Shown: positions 29,201 to 36,455 of the stretch, piece by piece
How the letters are laid out: every line of letters begins with the position of its first letter
Position numbering within the stretch: position 1 is the stretch's first letter
Source: Agrobacterium tumefaciens
GTDB taxonomy: Bacteria; Pseudomonadota; Alphaproteobacteria; Rhizobiales; Rhizobiaceae
Assembly (NCBI RefSeq): GCF_013318015.2
Contig: NZ_CP115844.1
Span: forward strand, 100,531 to 164,530
Direction: 5' to 3'
DNA: 64,000 nt
The notes under the pieces: generated by a model
What the model was told of the DNA's origin: nothing
Database searches by the model: none
What the model saw: the letters and a program-made list of their open reading frames with translations, nothing else
Position numbers and translations under genes: made by a program

Positions 29201-29477
29201 CCTCGTGGCGAGAGACCACACCACGCAATGCAGTCTGGACCAAATCCAGATCGACTTTGCCCACGAACCGAAGTGCGAAGGGGACATTATAGCTGGCACT
29301 GGCCGCAGGCTCGATCTGGTTATACAGCCACAATCGCTCCTGCCCAAAAGAAACCTCCTCTTTCGAAGCCGCTCCCCATATCGGCCCCGAAATCGTCTCG
29401 GAAAACGCCGCCGTCTCTTGTTCGACCAGTGCTCTGAGACGAGCGTTTCGTTCCGAATCGGTTGCGCTATCGTCCAC
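26208..29477 (-). CDS. NRPS, C-A-T module
   Basis: A 1089-residue single module: condensation domain (about 30-455; HHIAFDG at 170-176), adenylation domain (about 480-985; TSGSSGQPK, YGPTE, NGKLD) and carrier domain (LGGHS, serine 1037). By-eye pocket code is D-A-R-S-L-S-L-M. The GTG at 29477 was chosen because GAGGA lies six bases upstream; it overlaps the stop of the A-T gene by 11 bases. It is expected to take the residue loaded by that protein. Residues 28-479 and 826-1001 are encoded by DNA that appears identical to the C-A-T-C gene at 39698, in opposite orientation. Confidence 0.95.
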   Translation of the reverse strand: MDDSATDSERNARLRALVEQETAAFSETISGPIWGAASKEEVSFGQERLWLYNQIEPAASASYNVPFALRFVGKVDLDLVQTALRGVVSRHEVLRTLVRTAADGTPMLSACQHEVEVGFVDFSGRHDATLELARWIDGQLAKGMEPSSEILRVSVIKVAPEEFIFLAVIHHIAFDGWSAGLLARELLLTYDALQRGVPPTLPDLQIQYSDYASWQRRALSSQALEDQLQSWCQTLAHAPEPLELPTDYSIPSAPTFQGDSVSFDLPIELVEKLEPFCREHKVTPYMVFLAVYQALLSRWTEADDIIVGSPVSGRTYQQMENVIGFFVNTLPIRVDLSNAPSFTELLERVRASALEAYANQEVPFEKIVEALNLPRTAGRTPLLQTTLTLQGEPEPLPIMHGLAVEWFAINRRPFIKFDLAIYLEKTGSTYQGRLDFATDLFLRTTAERFVEHFKNFLQNAIDDPTRSFRKINFLSKIELEILKSYSGRASLSEASSFSVVERIYHCAQVHGSRRAIDDGTQALTYIEFMALVGKISGRLVSLGVQPGAIVGVETIRSVVTVATIVSLMQIKAVYVPLDSRLPQARIEVVLTTARCGLVICDKIKVSSEREYIQFEELISCRNADGRPKLLSLSERDVAAIYFTSGSSGQPKAVMSTFTGIANYFRFLDQSFGLDHSDVIVQIPTMGFDASLRDLIYPLTIGASCILLDQESARDPEHLFDKIAFYQPSALLSITPSYLHALIECSSSNPEALGSLRIVLTSGEPLLPKLAVSLLRSGRDLKLVNLYGPTECTMTTTYFPIVQTCDEASIPIGKPIGNAVVQLLDREMQEVPIGVAGEIFIGGAGVARGYLGRPDLTAERFVASPFGKGERLYRTGDRARWREDGQLIFLGRADQQVKIRGYRIEPGEVETALARHPSVQQAAVIARIYGGAEASRLVAYVIPAAGVELDIADLRVFVQTILPDYMIPSAIVPLQALPLTVNGKLDKSALPDPEHQGRKSHVPPRTAFEQVVANIWQEILNVPSVSVDDSFFDLGGHSLSAARMLSKLRSTLGVEIPLRTIFDKQTLGAFSDHNISYLPAELRDLAARRV
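26475..27002. repeat. Inverted long repeat, copy 1 of block B (528 bp)
   Basis: Encodes the end of the adenylation domain, from EMQEVPIG to the linker before the carrier domain. Matches 42170-42697 in opposite orientation (coordinates sum to 69172). I checked both junctions base by base and the encoded protein throughout; it appears identical. Confidence 0.9.
28043..29394. repeat. Inverted long repeat, copy 1 of block A (1352 bp)
   Basis: Encodes the condensation domain up to the C-A linker, ending at FLSKIE. Matches 39760-41111 in opposite orientation (coordinates sum to 69154). Sequences diverge abruptly at both ends. Confidence 0.92.
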
Positions 29478-31350
29478 TCTGTTCCTCGCTAGCAAGCAAC
29501 TGCGCTCGGGCAAAGATGTCCTGCTCTCGCTTAGTGACATATGCGTCAACGACAGCGGCCAACTTCTCGATCGTGGGAAACTCGAATATTGTCGGCAGAG
29601 GGAGTTTGACTTGAAAGTCCCGCTGGATGCGAGAGTGAAGCCGCATCGCCATAAGAGAATGACCGCCAAGCTCGAAGAAAGTCTCATGGACTCCGATCGG
29701 AGCGACTTTAAGAACGTCCTGCCATATTTCGGCGATTACCCTCTCGATGTCGGTCCGTGGGAGAACTTGTTCAATCCCGCTCGGGTTCTCAGGATCAGGC
29801 AGAGCGCTACGATCGAGCTTGCCATTAACGGAGAGGGGGAGCGCCTGAACTGTAACAACAGCAGACGGAATCATGTAGTCCGGCAGAATGTCCTGAAGAA
29901 ATGCTCTGAGACCGTCAGTGTCAACTTTGAAGTCCCCAGCTGGCACGACATAGGCAACAAGGCGAGCCGAATCGGCATTGCCGTAGACGCGCGCAAGAAC
30001 TGCGGCATGATCCACTGATGGGTGCCGCGCCAAGGCGGTTTCAACCTCGCCGGGCTCAATACGGTTACCCCGTATTTTGATCTGTTGGTCGGCTCTGCCG
30101 AGGAAGATCAATTGTCCGTCCTCGCGGATGCGCGCTTGATCTCCAGTCCGGAAAAGAAGGTCGCCTTTATGGAAGGGGCTGGCGACAAATCGCTCGGCGG
30201 TGAGGTCGGGGCGACCGAGATAACCGCGTGCGACGCCTGCCCCTCCAATGTAGATCTCACCGACGACGCCGTTGGGGACTTCCCGCATTTCCGCGTCAAC
30301 GAGGTGGACGAATGCATTGTTAATTGGCTTTCCGACTGGAATGATTTCCCCTTGGAAATCCCTAGGGATTGGGAAATAGGTCGTAGTCATTGTGCATTCG
30401 GTTGGACCATACTGGTTTACGATAACTGCATCGGTGCCGAAAACACGCTGAACCTTCTCCAGGAGCCGTGGTTCGAAGATCTCGCCGCTGACCAAGATCA
30501 GCCTAACCGATCTTGACCAGTCCTCTTGGCTGAGCTGGTCACAAAGTAAGCCAAGGAGCGACGGCGTTATGCTGAGGATCGCGGATATCTCTCCGGACCG
30601 CAACGCGTCTTCATATGGTTCAATATCCCGAGTAGAGGTTTGGGCTGGGATTACCAAAGTACCTCCGACCGCCAACGGAGTGAAAATATCGCGAATTGCC
30701 GCATCGAATGTCAGTGCGGATATGTTCAAGGCGGTGTCGCGGTCGTTCACGCCATATTCCGATATAAGATATTGAAGATAATTGAGGACAGCCCCATGCG
30801 ACGCCGTTACAGCCTTTGGCTGACCGGTCGAGCCAGATGTAAATGCGACATAAGCGGCCGCGACGCGGTCTCCACCAACATCTATCGAACAATTTAGCTC
30901 GTCCAAGCCCTCCCCCAAATCTACGACGAGCAGGCCCGCCGAAAGAAATGCCGCCTTTGTGTCTCCGATGGTCACCACTGCCTTCGCGGCCGAGATGGTG
31001 AGCATCAAGTTGATACGCTCGCGCGGAAACTGAGGATCGATCGCAACGAATGCCGCTCCACGGGCCAAGATCCCAAGAAGGCCAACGATCATGTCGAAAG
31101 ACCGGGGAATGGCGACAGCGACGACGTCGCCATGTTCGATGCCTATGCGAGCGAGGCGTTGCGCGAGGTTTTCAGCTTGAGCTACCAGATCTGCGTAGGT
31201 CAGGTGTCTGCCGGAAAATTTGATGGCGGGAGAGTCAGGCACAGTATCAGCTGTTCTCCGGACGAGATCGTAAAGGCAACTTGCCTGAGCAACGTTGTCC
31301 CGCAGATCTGTAAGAGACCGTGACGATCCGAATTCTTCAATGTCTGACAT
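29467..31350 (-). CDS. NRPS loading protein, A-T
   Basis: A 627-residue protein with an adenylation domain (about 25-515; TSGSTGQPKAV, YGPTE, NGKLD) and a carrier domain (LGGHS, serine 565), and no condensation domain. It should therefore start the assembly line. By-eye pocket code is D-A-R-S-L-S-Q-M, close to those of the modules at 1 and 26208. It lies 63 bases after the LeuA-like gene and overlaps the next NRPS gene by 11 bases. The neighbouring elongation enzymes make an unusual homo-amino acid a reasonable but unproven starter. Confidence 0.95.
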   Translation of the reverse strand: MSDIEEFGSSRSLTDLRDNVAQASCLYDLVRRTADTVPDSPAIKFSGRHLTYADLVAQAENLAQRLARIGIEHGDVVAVAIPRSFDMIVGLLGILARGAAFVAIDPQFPRERINLMLTISAAKAVVTIGDTKAAFLSAGLLVVDLGEGLDELNCSIDVGGDRVAAAYVAFTSGSTGQPKAVTASHGAVLNYLQYLISEYGVNDRDTALNISALTFDAAIRDIFTPLAVGGTLVIPAQTSTRDIEPYEDALRSGEISAILSITPSLLGLLCDQLSQEDWSRSVRLILVSGEIFEPRLLEKVQRVFGTDAVIVNQYGPTECTMTTTYFPIPRDFQGEIIPVGKPINNAFVHLVDAEMREVPNGVVGEIYIGGAGVARGYLGRPDLTAERFVASPFHKGDLLFRTGDQARIREDGQLIFLGRADQQIKIRGNRIEPGEVETALARHPSVDHAAVLARVYGNADSARLVAYVVPAGDFKVDTDGLRAFLQDILPDYMIPSAVVTVQALPLSVNGKLDRSALPDPENPSGIEQVLPRTDIERVIAEIWQDVLKVAPIGVHETFFELGGHSLMAMRLHSRIQRDFQVKLPLPTIFEFPTIEKLAAVVDAYVTKREQDIFARAQLLASEEQSGR

Positions 31351-31413
31351 GATCGACTGCTCCCGTTTACTGAATTACTCGCTCATATCCGTCTCAGACA
31401 ACACAGTCTCCGA

Positions 31414-32682
31414 TCAGGCGAACAGTACTTTTCGCTCTTTTAAGTCGTTCTGGTCTGAGCCTCTTCCGAACCCCTGTTCGTGCAGATATGCTTGGAAATC
31501 TTCCTTTCCCAAGACTCCTGATCCGCGGCTAAAAGCTTCAGCTTTTACCCAGTTTAGTGACGACGAAATTTCGTCATTACTCAGCGAGAACCCGAGCTCT
31601 GTCGCCACGGCCGCAATAACACGTGTGCTTGCAAGGGCAGTAAGATGGACTTGTGGCGGGATACCGAGAACCGTCTGCGGATTAAACGGTTGAAACAAAT
31701 CTGGATTCGTGAATGGCGTTCCAGTCGAGATCGAGTTCACGCCTGTACCTACAATTGGGTCGGTCGCTCCTAGAGGCCGCCCGGAAACGTCGCTCACATA
31801 GCGAGCCAAAGATGGGAGCATTTTTAGGTTAATTTCCTGGCGCCACAAAGGCGCTCGAACTCCGAACCTCTTAGCAAAAGCCTCAGGTTGAAACCCGAGG
31901 ATGAATAGCAATTGTTCGGTGGCCGCCATCCCTGCTCTTTCTCCAAGAGAGAGCCACGAGCTTGTAAGACCGTAAACGCCAGCGGAGAGGGCTTCGAGCG
32001 TGTTCACAAGCCCAAAGCCGAGGTCATTGTGCATGTGCGCCACAAAACCTACTTCGCTGCCAACACTTCCGACAAGGTCACGATAGTAAGTCCTACTTTC
32101 TGATGGATACAAGGAGCCAACGGTGTCACATACTATAGCCATGGACATGCCTGCTCCAGTCAACGCCACGGCAGTATCGGCAACGCGACCTGGGTCGCTA
32201 CGACAGGCATCCGCAAGTGCTACGTCGACGCATAGCTCGGGCCGCTTATCTTTCGCATACCGCACCATGTCGACGGCTGATTTTGCTGCCTGTGCTCCGT
32301 CGCAATGCATCATAGTCTGAGCCATTCGGTCGGAAGCTGGAACGGCTATAAATATTCGGGGAAACTTCGCCCCATCGACTGCTGATAAGAGAAGATCTAT
32401 ATCCTCGCGGATAGCGCGCCCGGCGGCGCCAATGTAGCATTCTTCAACCTCCTCCGCGACCTGGCGGGTTGCGCGGAACTCCTCTTTACCTGCGCTCGGG
32501 AAACCAGCATTGAAGACGAGATGGTGCATAGCCGCGGTGCCGAACAATGCGGATTGTCGTCTTGCGATCTGCACTCGCTGATCCCCATTCAGGAGAGTTT
32601 TGCCCTGAGCTCCGTCGCGCGCTATCTCCTCATGAATGATCACCTGGCTCCTTTGAGCGCTTTCTCGGATCAAATCAGACAT
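31414..32682 (-). CDS. LeuA/HMG-CoA lyase-like enzyme (2-oxoacid elongation condensing enzyme)
   Basis: A 422-residue TIM-barrel protein. EEIARDGAQ near the start is the R-D-G-x-Q motif; HMHNDLGFGLVNTLEA carries the H-x-H metal ligands; GERAGMAATEQLL follows. These features are shared by isopropylmalate, homocitrate and citramalate synthases and by HMG-CoA lyase. It lacks the roughly 120-residue leucine-feedback domain of full LeuA. ATG 32682 has GGAGGG upstream. It is 55 bases after the dehydrogenase gene and precedes the loading NRPS. I infer condensation of acetyl-CoA with a 2-oxoacid; a lyase or aldolase reaction is the alternative. Confidence 0.85.
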   Translation of the reverse strand: MSDLIRESAQRSQVIIHEEIARDGAQGKTLLNGDQRVQIARRQSALFGTAAMHHLVFNAGFPSAGKEEFRATRQVAEEVEECYIGAAGRAIREDIDLLLSAVDGAKFPRIFIAVPASDRMAQTMMHCDGAQAAKSAVDMVRYAKDKRPELCVDVALADACRSDPGRVADTAVALTGAGMSMAIVCDTVGSLYPSESRTYYRDLVGSVGSEVGFVAHMHNDLGFGLVNTLEALSAGVYGLTSSWLSLGERAGMAATEQLLFILGFQPEAFAKRFGVRAPLWRQEINLKMLPSLARYVSDVSGRPLGATDPIVGTGVNSISTGTPFTNPDLFQPFNPQTVLGIPPQVHLTALASTRVIAAVATELGFSLSNDEISSSLNWVKAEAFSRGSGVLGKEDFQAYLHEQGFGRGSDQNDLKERKVLFA

Positions 32683-32737
32683 GCTGCCCTCCATTTGAAC
32701 GGCGATAGAATTTAATGTCCTCAAACGCCGAACCGGT

Positions 32738-33682
32738 CTAAGGAACCCCGTCCCAACCGCCAGGCGACTCCTCGTTGCGAAAGCCGGCGCCGACCCGTTC
32801 TTCCAAGAGTTTCGCTACGATCGTCAGGTCTGCCAAAGGACCGCTGCTGGCGATTGCCTCGCGGTAGATAGCTTGTATGGCCTGTCCCACCGCCATTTCG
32901 ACCCCCGCGGTTTCTGCGGCGGCAAGGCAGGCCGACACATCATGGTCGACCAGCGCAAGGCTGGCGCCGAAGTCGAACGTTCTCGTGAGAACATGGTTGG
33001 GAAGTTTGACGAGGGTGACATCACTCGCTGCGGATCCAGCGTTGATTACCTCAAGGAATACACCGGGCGAGATACCGACTTTGCTGGCGAGCGTCAGGGC
33101 TTCAAGAGCTATCACCAGATTACCGGCGGTAATAAGATTATTGGCCACCTTCAGATATTGGGCTTGACCGACGGCATCGCCAACGTAAACGATCTTGGAT
33201 GCGTAGGATTCGAGGATGGGTTTCAGGCTCTCCGCGAGCGCAGAAGGGCCGCTCACCATTGCAGCGAGCTCGCCGCGTTGAGCTCGTCGCGGCCCGCCTG
33301 TGACAGGCGCATCCAATGTTTGGATCTCTCGCTCAGCGAGCGTCCCTTCTATTTTGGCGGCCAGCTCGGGGCCGGTCGTCCCGACGTTGATGTATGTGTG
33401 CACACGATCGCCGTGCAAAATACCGTCTGGGCCACCGGTCACGCTCCAGTAAGAACCGGGGCCACTCACGCATCCTAGTATGACTTCACAACTTGTAGCT
33501 AGATCACGTGCGCTCGATAAGGCTCGGAACCCAGCCCTCTTCAATAACTCAGTGGCAGTCGGATCGATATCACAGATTGTGACATTGTAGCCGCCGTCTG
33601 CCAGTCGCCGGGCGATTGGCGCGCCCATTTTTCCTGCTCCAACGATTCCGATGTTCAATCCGTTTGCTGCCGAGCAAGACAT
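32738..33682 (-). CDS. Beta-hydroxyacid dehydrogenase (HIBADH family)
   Basis: A 314-residue NAD(P)-dependent enzyme. IGIVGAGKMGAPIARRL is the dinucleotide-binding motif, DAPVTGGPRRAQRGEL the substrate loop, and KVANNL holds the catalytic lysine. Family members oxidise beta-hydroxyacids; 6-phosphogluconate dehydrogenase relatives also decarboxylate. Placed directly before the LeuA-like gene, it may do the LeuB-type oxidation in the elongation route, where no LeuB homologue is present. It could instead act on a beta-hydroxylated amino acid. Confidence 0.9.
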   Translation of the reverse strand: MSCSAANGLNIGIVGAGKMGAPIARRLADGGYNVTICDIDPTATELLKRAGFRALSSARDLATSCEVILGCVSGPGSYWSVTGGPDGILHGDRVHTYINVGTTGPELAAKIEGTLAEREIQTLDAPVTGGPRRAQRGELAAMVSGPSALAESLKPILESYASKIVYVGDAVGQAQYLKVANNLITAGNLVIALEALTLASKVGISPGVFLEVINAGSAASDVTLVKLPNHVLTRTFDFGASLALVDHDVSACLAAAETAGVEMAVGQAIQAIYREAIASSGPLADLTIVAKLLEERVGAGFRNEESPGGWDGVP

Positions 33683-33773
33683 TACATCTTCTTTCAGGAA
33701 GGAATTTTTGACACAATAATACGAGGTGAACCGACAATAGAGTTCAGTTGTGTTTCTTGTTAAGTGACGGGGC

Positions 33774-33797
33774 CGGAATATTTCCGAATATATTCCG
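33774..33797. promoter_or_regulatory. Dyad CGGAATA-N10-TATTCCG before the dehydrogenase-LeuA-NRPS unit
   Basis: Perfect seven-base arms with a ten-base spacer, 92 bases before the start of the dehydrogenase gene and just after the ABC-transporter stop. AATATATTCC in its right half recurs in the dyad at 35736, ahead of the ABC transporter. This is consistent with a shared operator, perhaps for the GntR/FCD protein at 37881. Confidence 0.4.
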
Positions 33798-33810
33798 TAA
33801 AATTATGTCC

Positions 33811-35715
33811 CTACATGCGCGATTCAGCGGAGACAATTAGGCCCGACCCCGCTCCGCGGCCACTTTGCTCAATCCACATCGCGTGGTATGTGCCCTGATG
33901 GGCCAGCAGATCAGCATGCGCGCCGCGTTCTACAATGCGACCGTCCTTGAGAACAAGAATTTCATCGTAGCCGACTATTGTCTCTATTCTGTGGGCTATC
34001 GCGATGACCGACTTTCCCTGCAGGTGATTTTCCAACTTTTTGCGCAGCCCAGCTTCGGACAACACATCCAAGCTCGACGTAGCCTCATCCAAAATAAGGA
34101 TCGGCGCGTCCTTCAGCAACGCTCTGGCAAGCGCGAGCCGCTGTCTCTGTCCACCGGAAAGCTTCACTCCGCGCTCGCCGATATGGGCGTTATAGCCGCA
34201 TCTCCCCTGAGTATCCCGTAGCTCCTCAATGAATTCGCAAGCACCGGCAAGGCTCGCGGCATTCTGAACAGCGGCGAGGCTCGCGCCGGGCTTTCCGAAC
34301 CGAATGTTATCCAGAACTGACCGACTCAGAATGGCCGTTTCCTGCGACACCACTGCCATCGTGGAACGCAGGCTACCGTTGGTGATATCGGTAATTGATC
34401 GGTCGCCGATAGTAATTGACCCCGAGTCAGCTTTATGTAGCCGGAGCAGGAGGTTTATAATGGTGGATTTCCCGGCTCCTGATGGGCCAACGATTGCCAG
34501 GCGCCTACCTTCGGGCACTACAAATGTTATGTCTTCTACTTGTGAGTCAGAAGAAGGGTAGCGGAAGGAGACTCGATCGAATTTGATCGATGTGTCTGTT
34601 AAATCCAACGGCGTTTGCGTGTTTTTGTTCTCGGGCGGAATGGGTCGCGCTATGGATCGGATGCCTTCTTGAACAACACCTATGTTCTCAAAAATCGACG
34701 ACAGCTGTTGAGTGACGTTCACAGAAGCACTAGCGATATGCCACACGAGCGGGATGATTAGCGCGAACTGACTGGGCTCCACCTCGCCTTTGCCAGCGAG
34801 CCATAACGATAGACCCAATGTGCTGCCTATCAGCCCGCCATTTAGAAATGCCAATAAACTGCTAAATATGCTATTCTGCGTGAGCAGTGCTTGATAGGTC
34901 TGGTTGTGCTCACGGAGCCCCTCCCGGATAAAATCATTCTCAGCACCCGCTCCAGAATACAGCTTTATAGTCTGGATGTTAGCGTAGGTGTCAACAAGCC
35001 TCGCCGTAACAGACGACCGCATTTTTGACATCTCTCGCGATTGTTGTTTCAGACGAGGGAGGAAGCAGGCCAGCAGGCTCGTATAAATCAGTATCCAGAT
35101 CGTTACAGGCACTGCGAGTACTAAGTCGGCGTTTGCCAACATAAACAACGAACTTCCCGCGAAGACGACGATATACCAGACAGACGTCGTCGCAGTTACG
35201 ATGGTATCTCTTAAAGCTGGACCGGTCTGCAAAACTCGGCTAGCCAGCCGGCCGGAAAGGTCACTGTGGAAGAACGAAATGGGTTGCCGAGCGATATGCG
35301 TGTGGCTCTGCCAGCGAACAAGGGTCGGCAGATTTGCTGAAATTGCATGGTTCGTAAACAAGCGATGCAGCGTCGAAACGGCCGGATGAAACGCCACGAA
35401 GAACACGATGATGGGAACCGTATAGGAGGATAACTGGTTTGCGCCGTTTAGTGATGTCCTGATGAAATAGGCTATCGCCGCTGGTATCATCGTATCGATC
35501 ACAGCTGTTATGGTTCCTAGTACCAGTATAGCGGCCAAAGGGCGCCAAGTCTGGCGGATAAAAAAAAGGTAAAAGCTCTTAAGGTCGGGAGGAAGAGAAA
35601 CCTCATCGCTCTCTGGCGTGATGTCGACCATCAACTGTAGTCGATCGATGAATTCCCGGATAAGATTCACAGGGCTAGCACCGCGGTGATTGAATATGAC
35701 GAGATACTTGGTCAC
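33811..35715 (-). CDS. ABC exporter, fused permease and ATPase
   Basis: A 634-residue half-transporter. The membrane region (about 50-350) has six hydrophobic segments; the ATPase has Walker A GPSGAGKST, signature LSGGQRQR and Walker B ILILDEATSSLD. The first 40 residues are extra, and start codons at residues 16 or 29 are possible because no convincing ribosome-binding site precedes the GTG used here. It lies between the sulfotransferase and dehydrogenase genes in the long minus-strand series. It is not a close copy of the exporter at 3660. Confidence 0.92.
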   Translation of the reverse strand: MTKYLVIFNHRGASPVNLIREFIDRLQLMVDITPESDEVSLPPDLKSFYLFFIRQTWRPLAAILVLGTITAVIDTMIPAAIAYFIRTSLNGANQLSSYTVPIIVFFVAFHPAVSTLHRLFTNHAISANLPTLVRWQSHTHIARQPISFFHSDLSGRLASRVLQTGPALRDTIVTATTSVWYIVVFAGSSLFMLANADLVLAVPVTIWILIYTSLLACFLPRLKQQSREMSKMRSSVTARLVDTYANIQTIKLYSGAGAENDFIREGLREHNQTYQALLTQNSIFSSLLAFLNGGLIGSTLGLSLWLAGKGEVEPSQFALIIPLVWHIASASVNVTQQLSSIFENIGVVQEGIRSIARPIPPENKNTQTPLDLTDTSIKFDRVSFRYPSSDSQVEDITFVVPEGRRLAIVGPSGAGKSTIINLLLRLHKADSGSITIGDRSITDITNGSLRSTMAVVSQETAILSRSVLDNIRFGKPGASLAAVQNAASLAGACEFIEELRDTQGRCGYNAHIGERGVKLSGGQRQRLALARALLKDAPILILDEATSSLDVLSEAGLRKKLENHLQGKSVIAIAHRIETIVGYDEILVLKDGRIVERGAHADLLAHQGTYHAMWIEQSGRGAGSGLIVSAESRM

Positions 35716-35735
35716 ACCGAGGGTGGAGTGGAAAG

Positions 35736-35756
35736 TGGAATGGTAAATATATTCCA
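35736..35756. promoter_or_regulatory. Dyad TGGAAT-N9-ATTCCA before the ABC transporter
   Basis: Perfect six-base arms 20 bases before the transporter start, in the short gap after the sulfotransferase stop. The shared decamer AATATATTCC links it to the dyad at 33774. Confidence 0.4.
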
Positions 35757-35777
35757 GTTTATTGCCGAGAGATACGA

Positions 35778-36455
35778 TTAGAACCCATATCCAAAACGAT
35801 CGATCACATAGTCGAACCGCTTGGCTACTATATTGCGCGTTTCAGTGTTATAGTAATCTCGGTAGCCAGTTCGAACAGTGAAGTTTAGCCGCGCCAATGC
35901 TTTTCCCGGAACAATTTCCGCCTTTTTACAAAAGAGAGCCAGATCTTCTTCCAGAGTTTCAAACCGAGCGACACTTGTTACCATGTCCGCCCCTTTCTCG
36001 TCCATGAACCAGTCCTGCGGATTTCCTTCGCATTCGTTGATACGATTGCCCCCATATTCAGACATGATGAAGCTTGAGAAGTCGCCGAGTTTAGCGACCA
36101 CAAACGCGTCGTTGCGTAAGCTGGAAAAACGATGCGCTTTCTCAAGCCACCAGCAATAACTGGAAACCATCAGGTCCCACGGGTTGCGCACAACTGCCAA
36201 CCGGCCGGTGCTTTCCCAAAGGTCGCTTCCGACAATTGTGTAAAGATCACGAGCTTTGATATGTTTGTGTAGGCGGTGTTCACAATATTGAGACAGCTGT
36301 GCTGCAGCCGACTGCTTTTGTCGCAGAGGCGTCGATGCCTCCAGAAAGTCGTGCACAGAGGTGCCCCCACACTTAGGGATATGAATAAAAATGACGCGTT
36401 GCTCTGGTTTGATTGGGTAGACCCGTTTAAACGGCATCGCAATTGAACCCGTCAT
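35778..36455 (-). CDS. Sulfotransferase family protein
   Basis: A 225-residue protein. VIFIHIPKCGGTSVHDFL is the 5'-phosphosulfate-binding P-loop of family 2 (carbohydrate-type) sulfotransferases, and AVVRNPWDLMVSSY is the 3'-phosphate-binding segment. It should move sulfate from PAPS to a hydroxyl or amine, possibly on the sugar added by the glycosyltransferase encoded just upstream, because the two genes overlap by ATGA and share a GGAGAGG site. PAPS would come from cysD-cysNC at 17745. Confidence 0.88.
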   Translation of the reverse strand: MTGSIAMPFKRVYPIKPEQRVIFIHIPKCGGTSVHDFLEASTPLRQKQSAAAQLSQYCEHRLHKHIKARDLYTIVGSDLWESTGRLAVVRNPWDLMVSSYCWWLEKAHRFSSLRNDAFVVAKLGDFSSFIMSEYGGNRINECEGNPQDWFMDEKGADMVTSVARFETLEEDLALFCKKAEIVPGKALARLNFTVRTGYRDYYNTETRNIVAKRFDYVIDRFGYGF

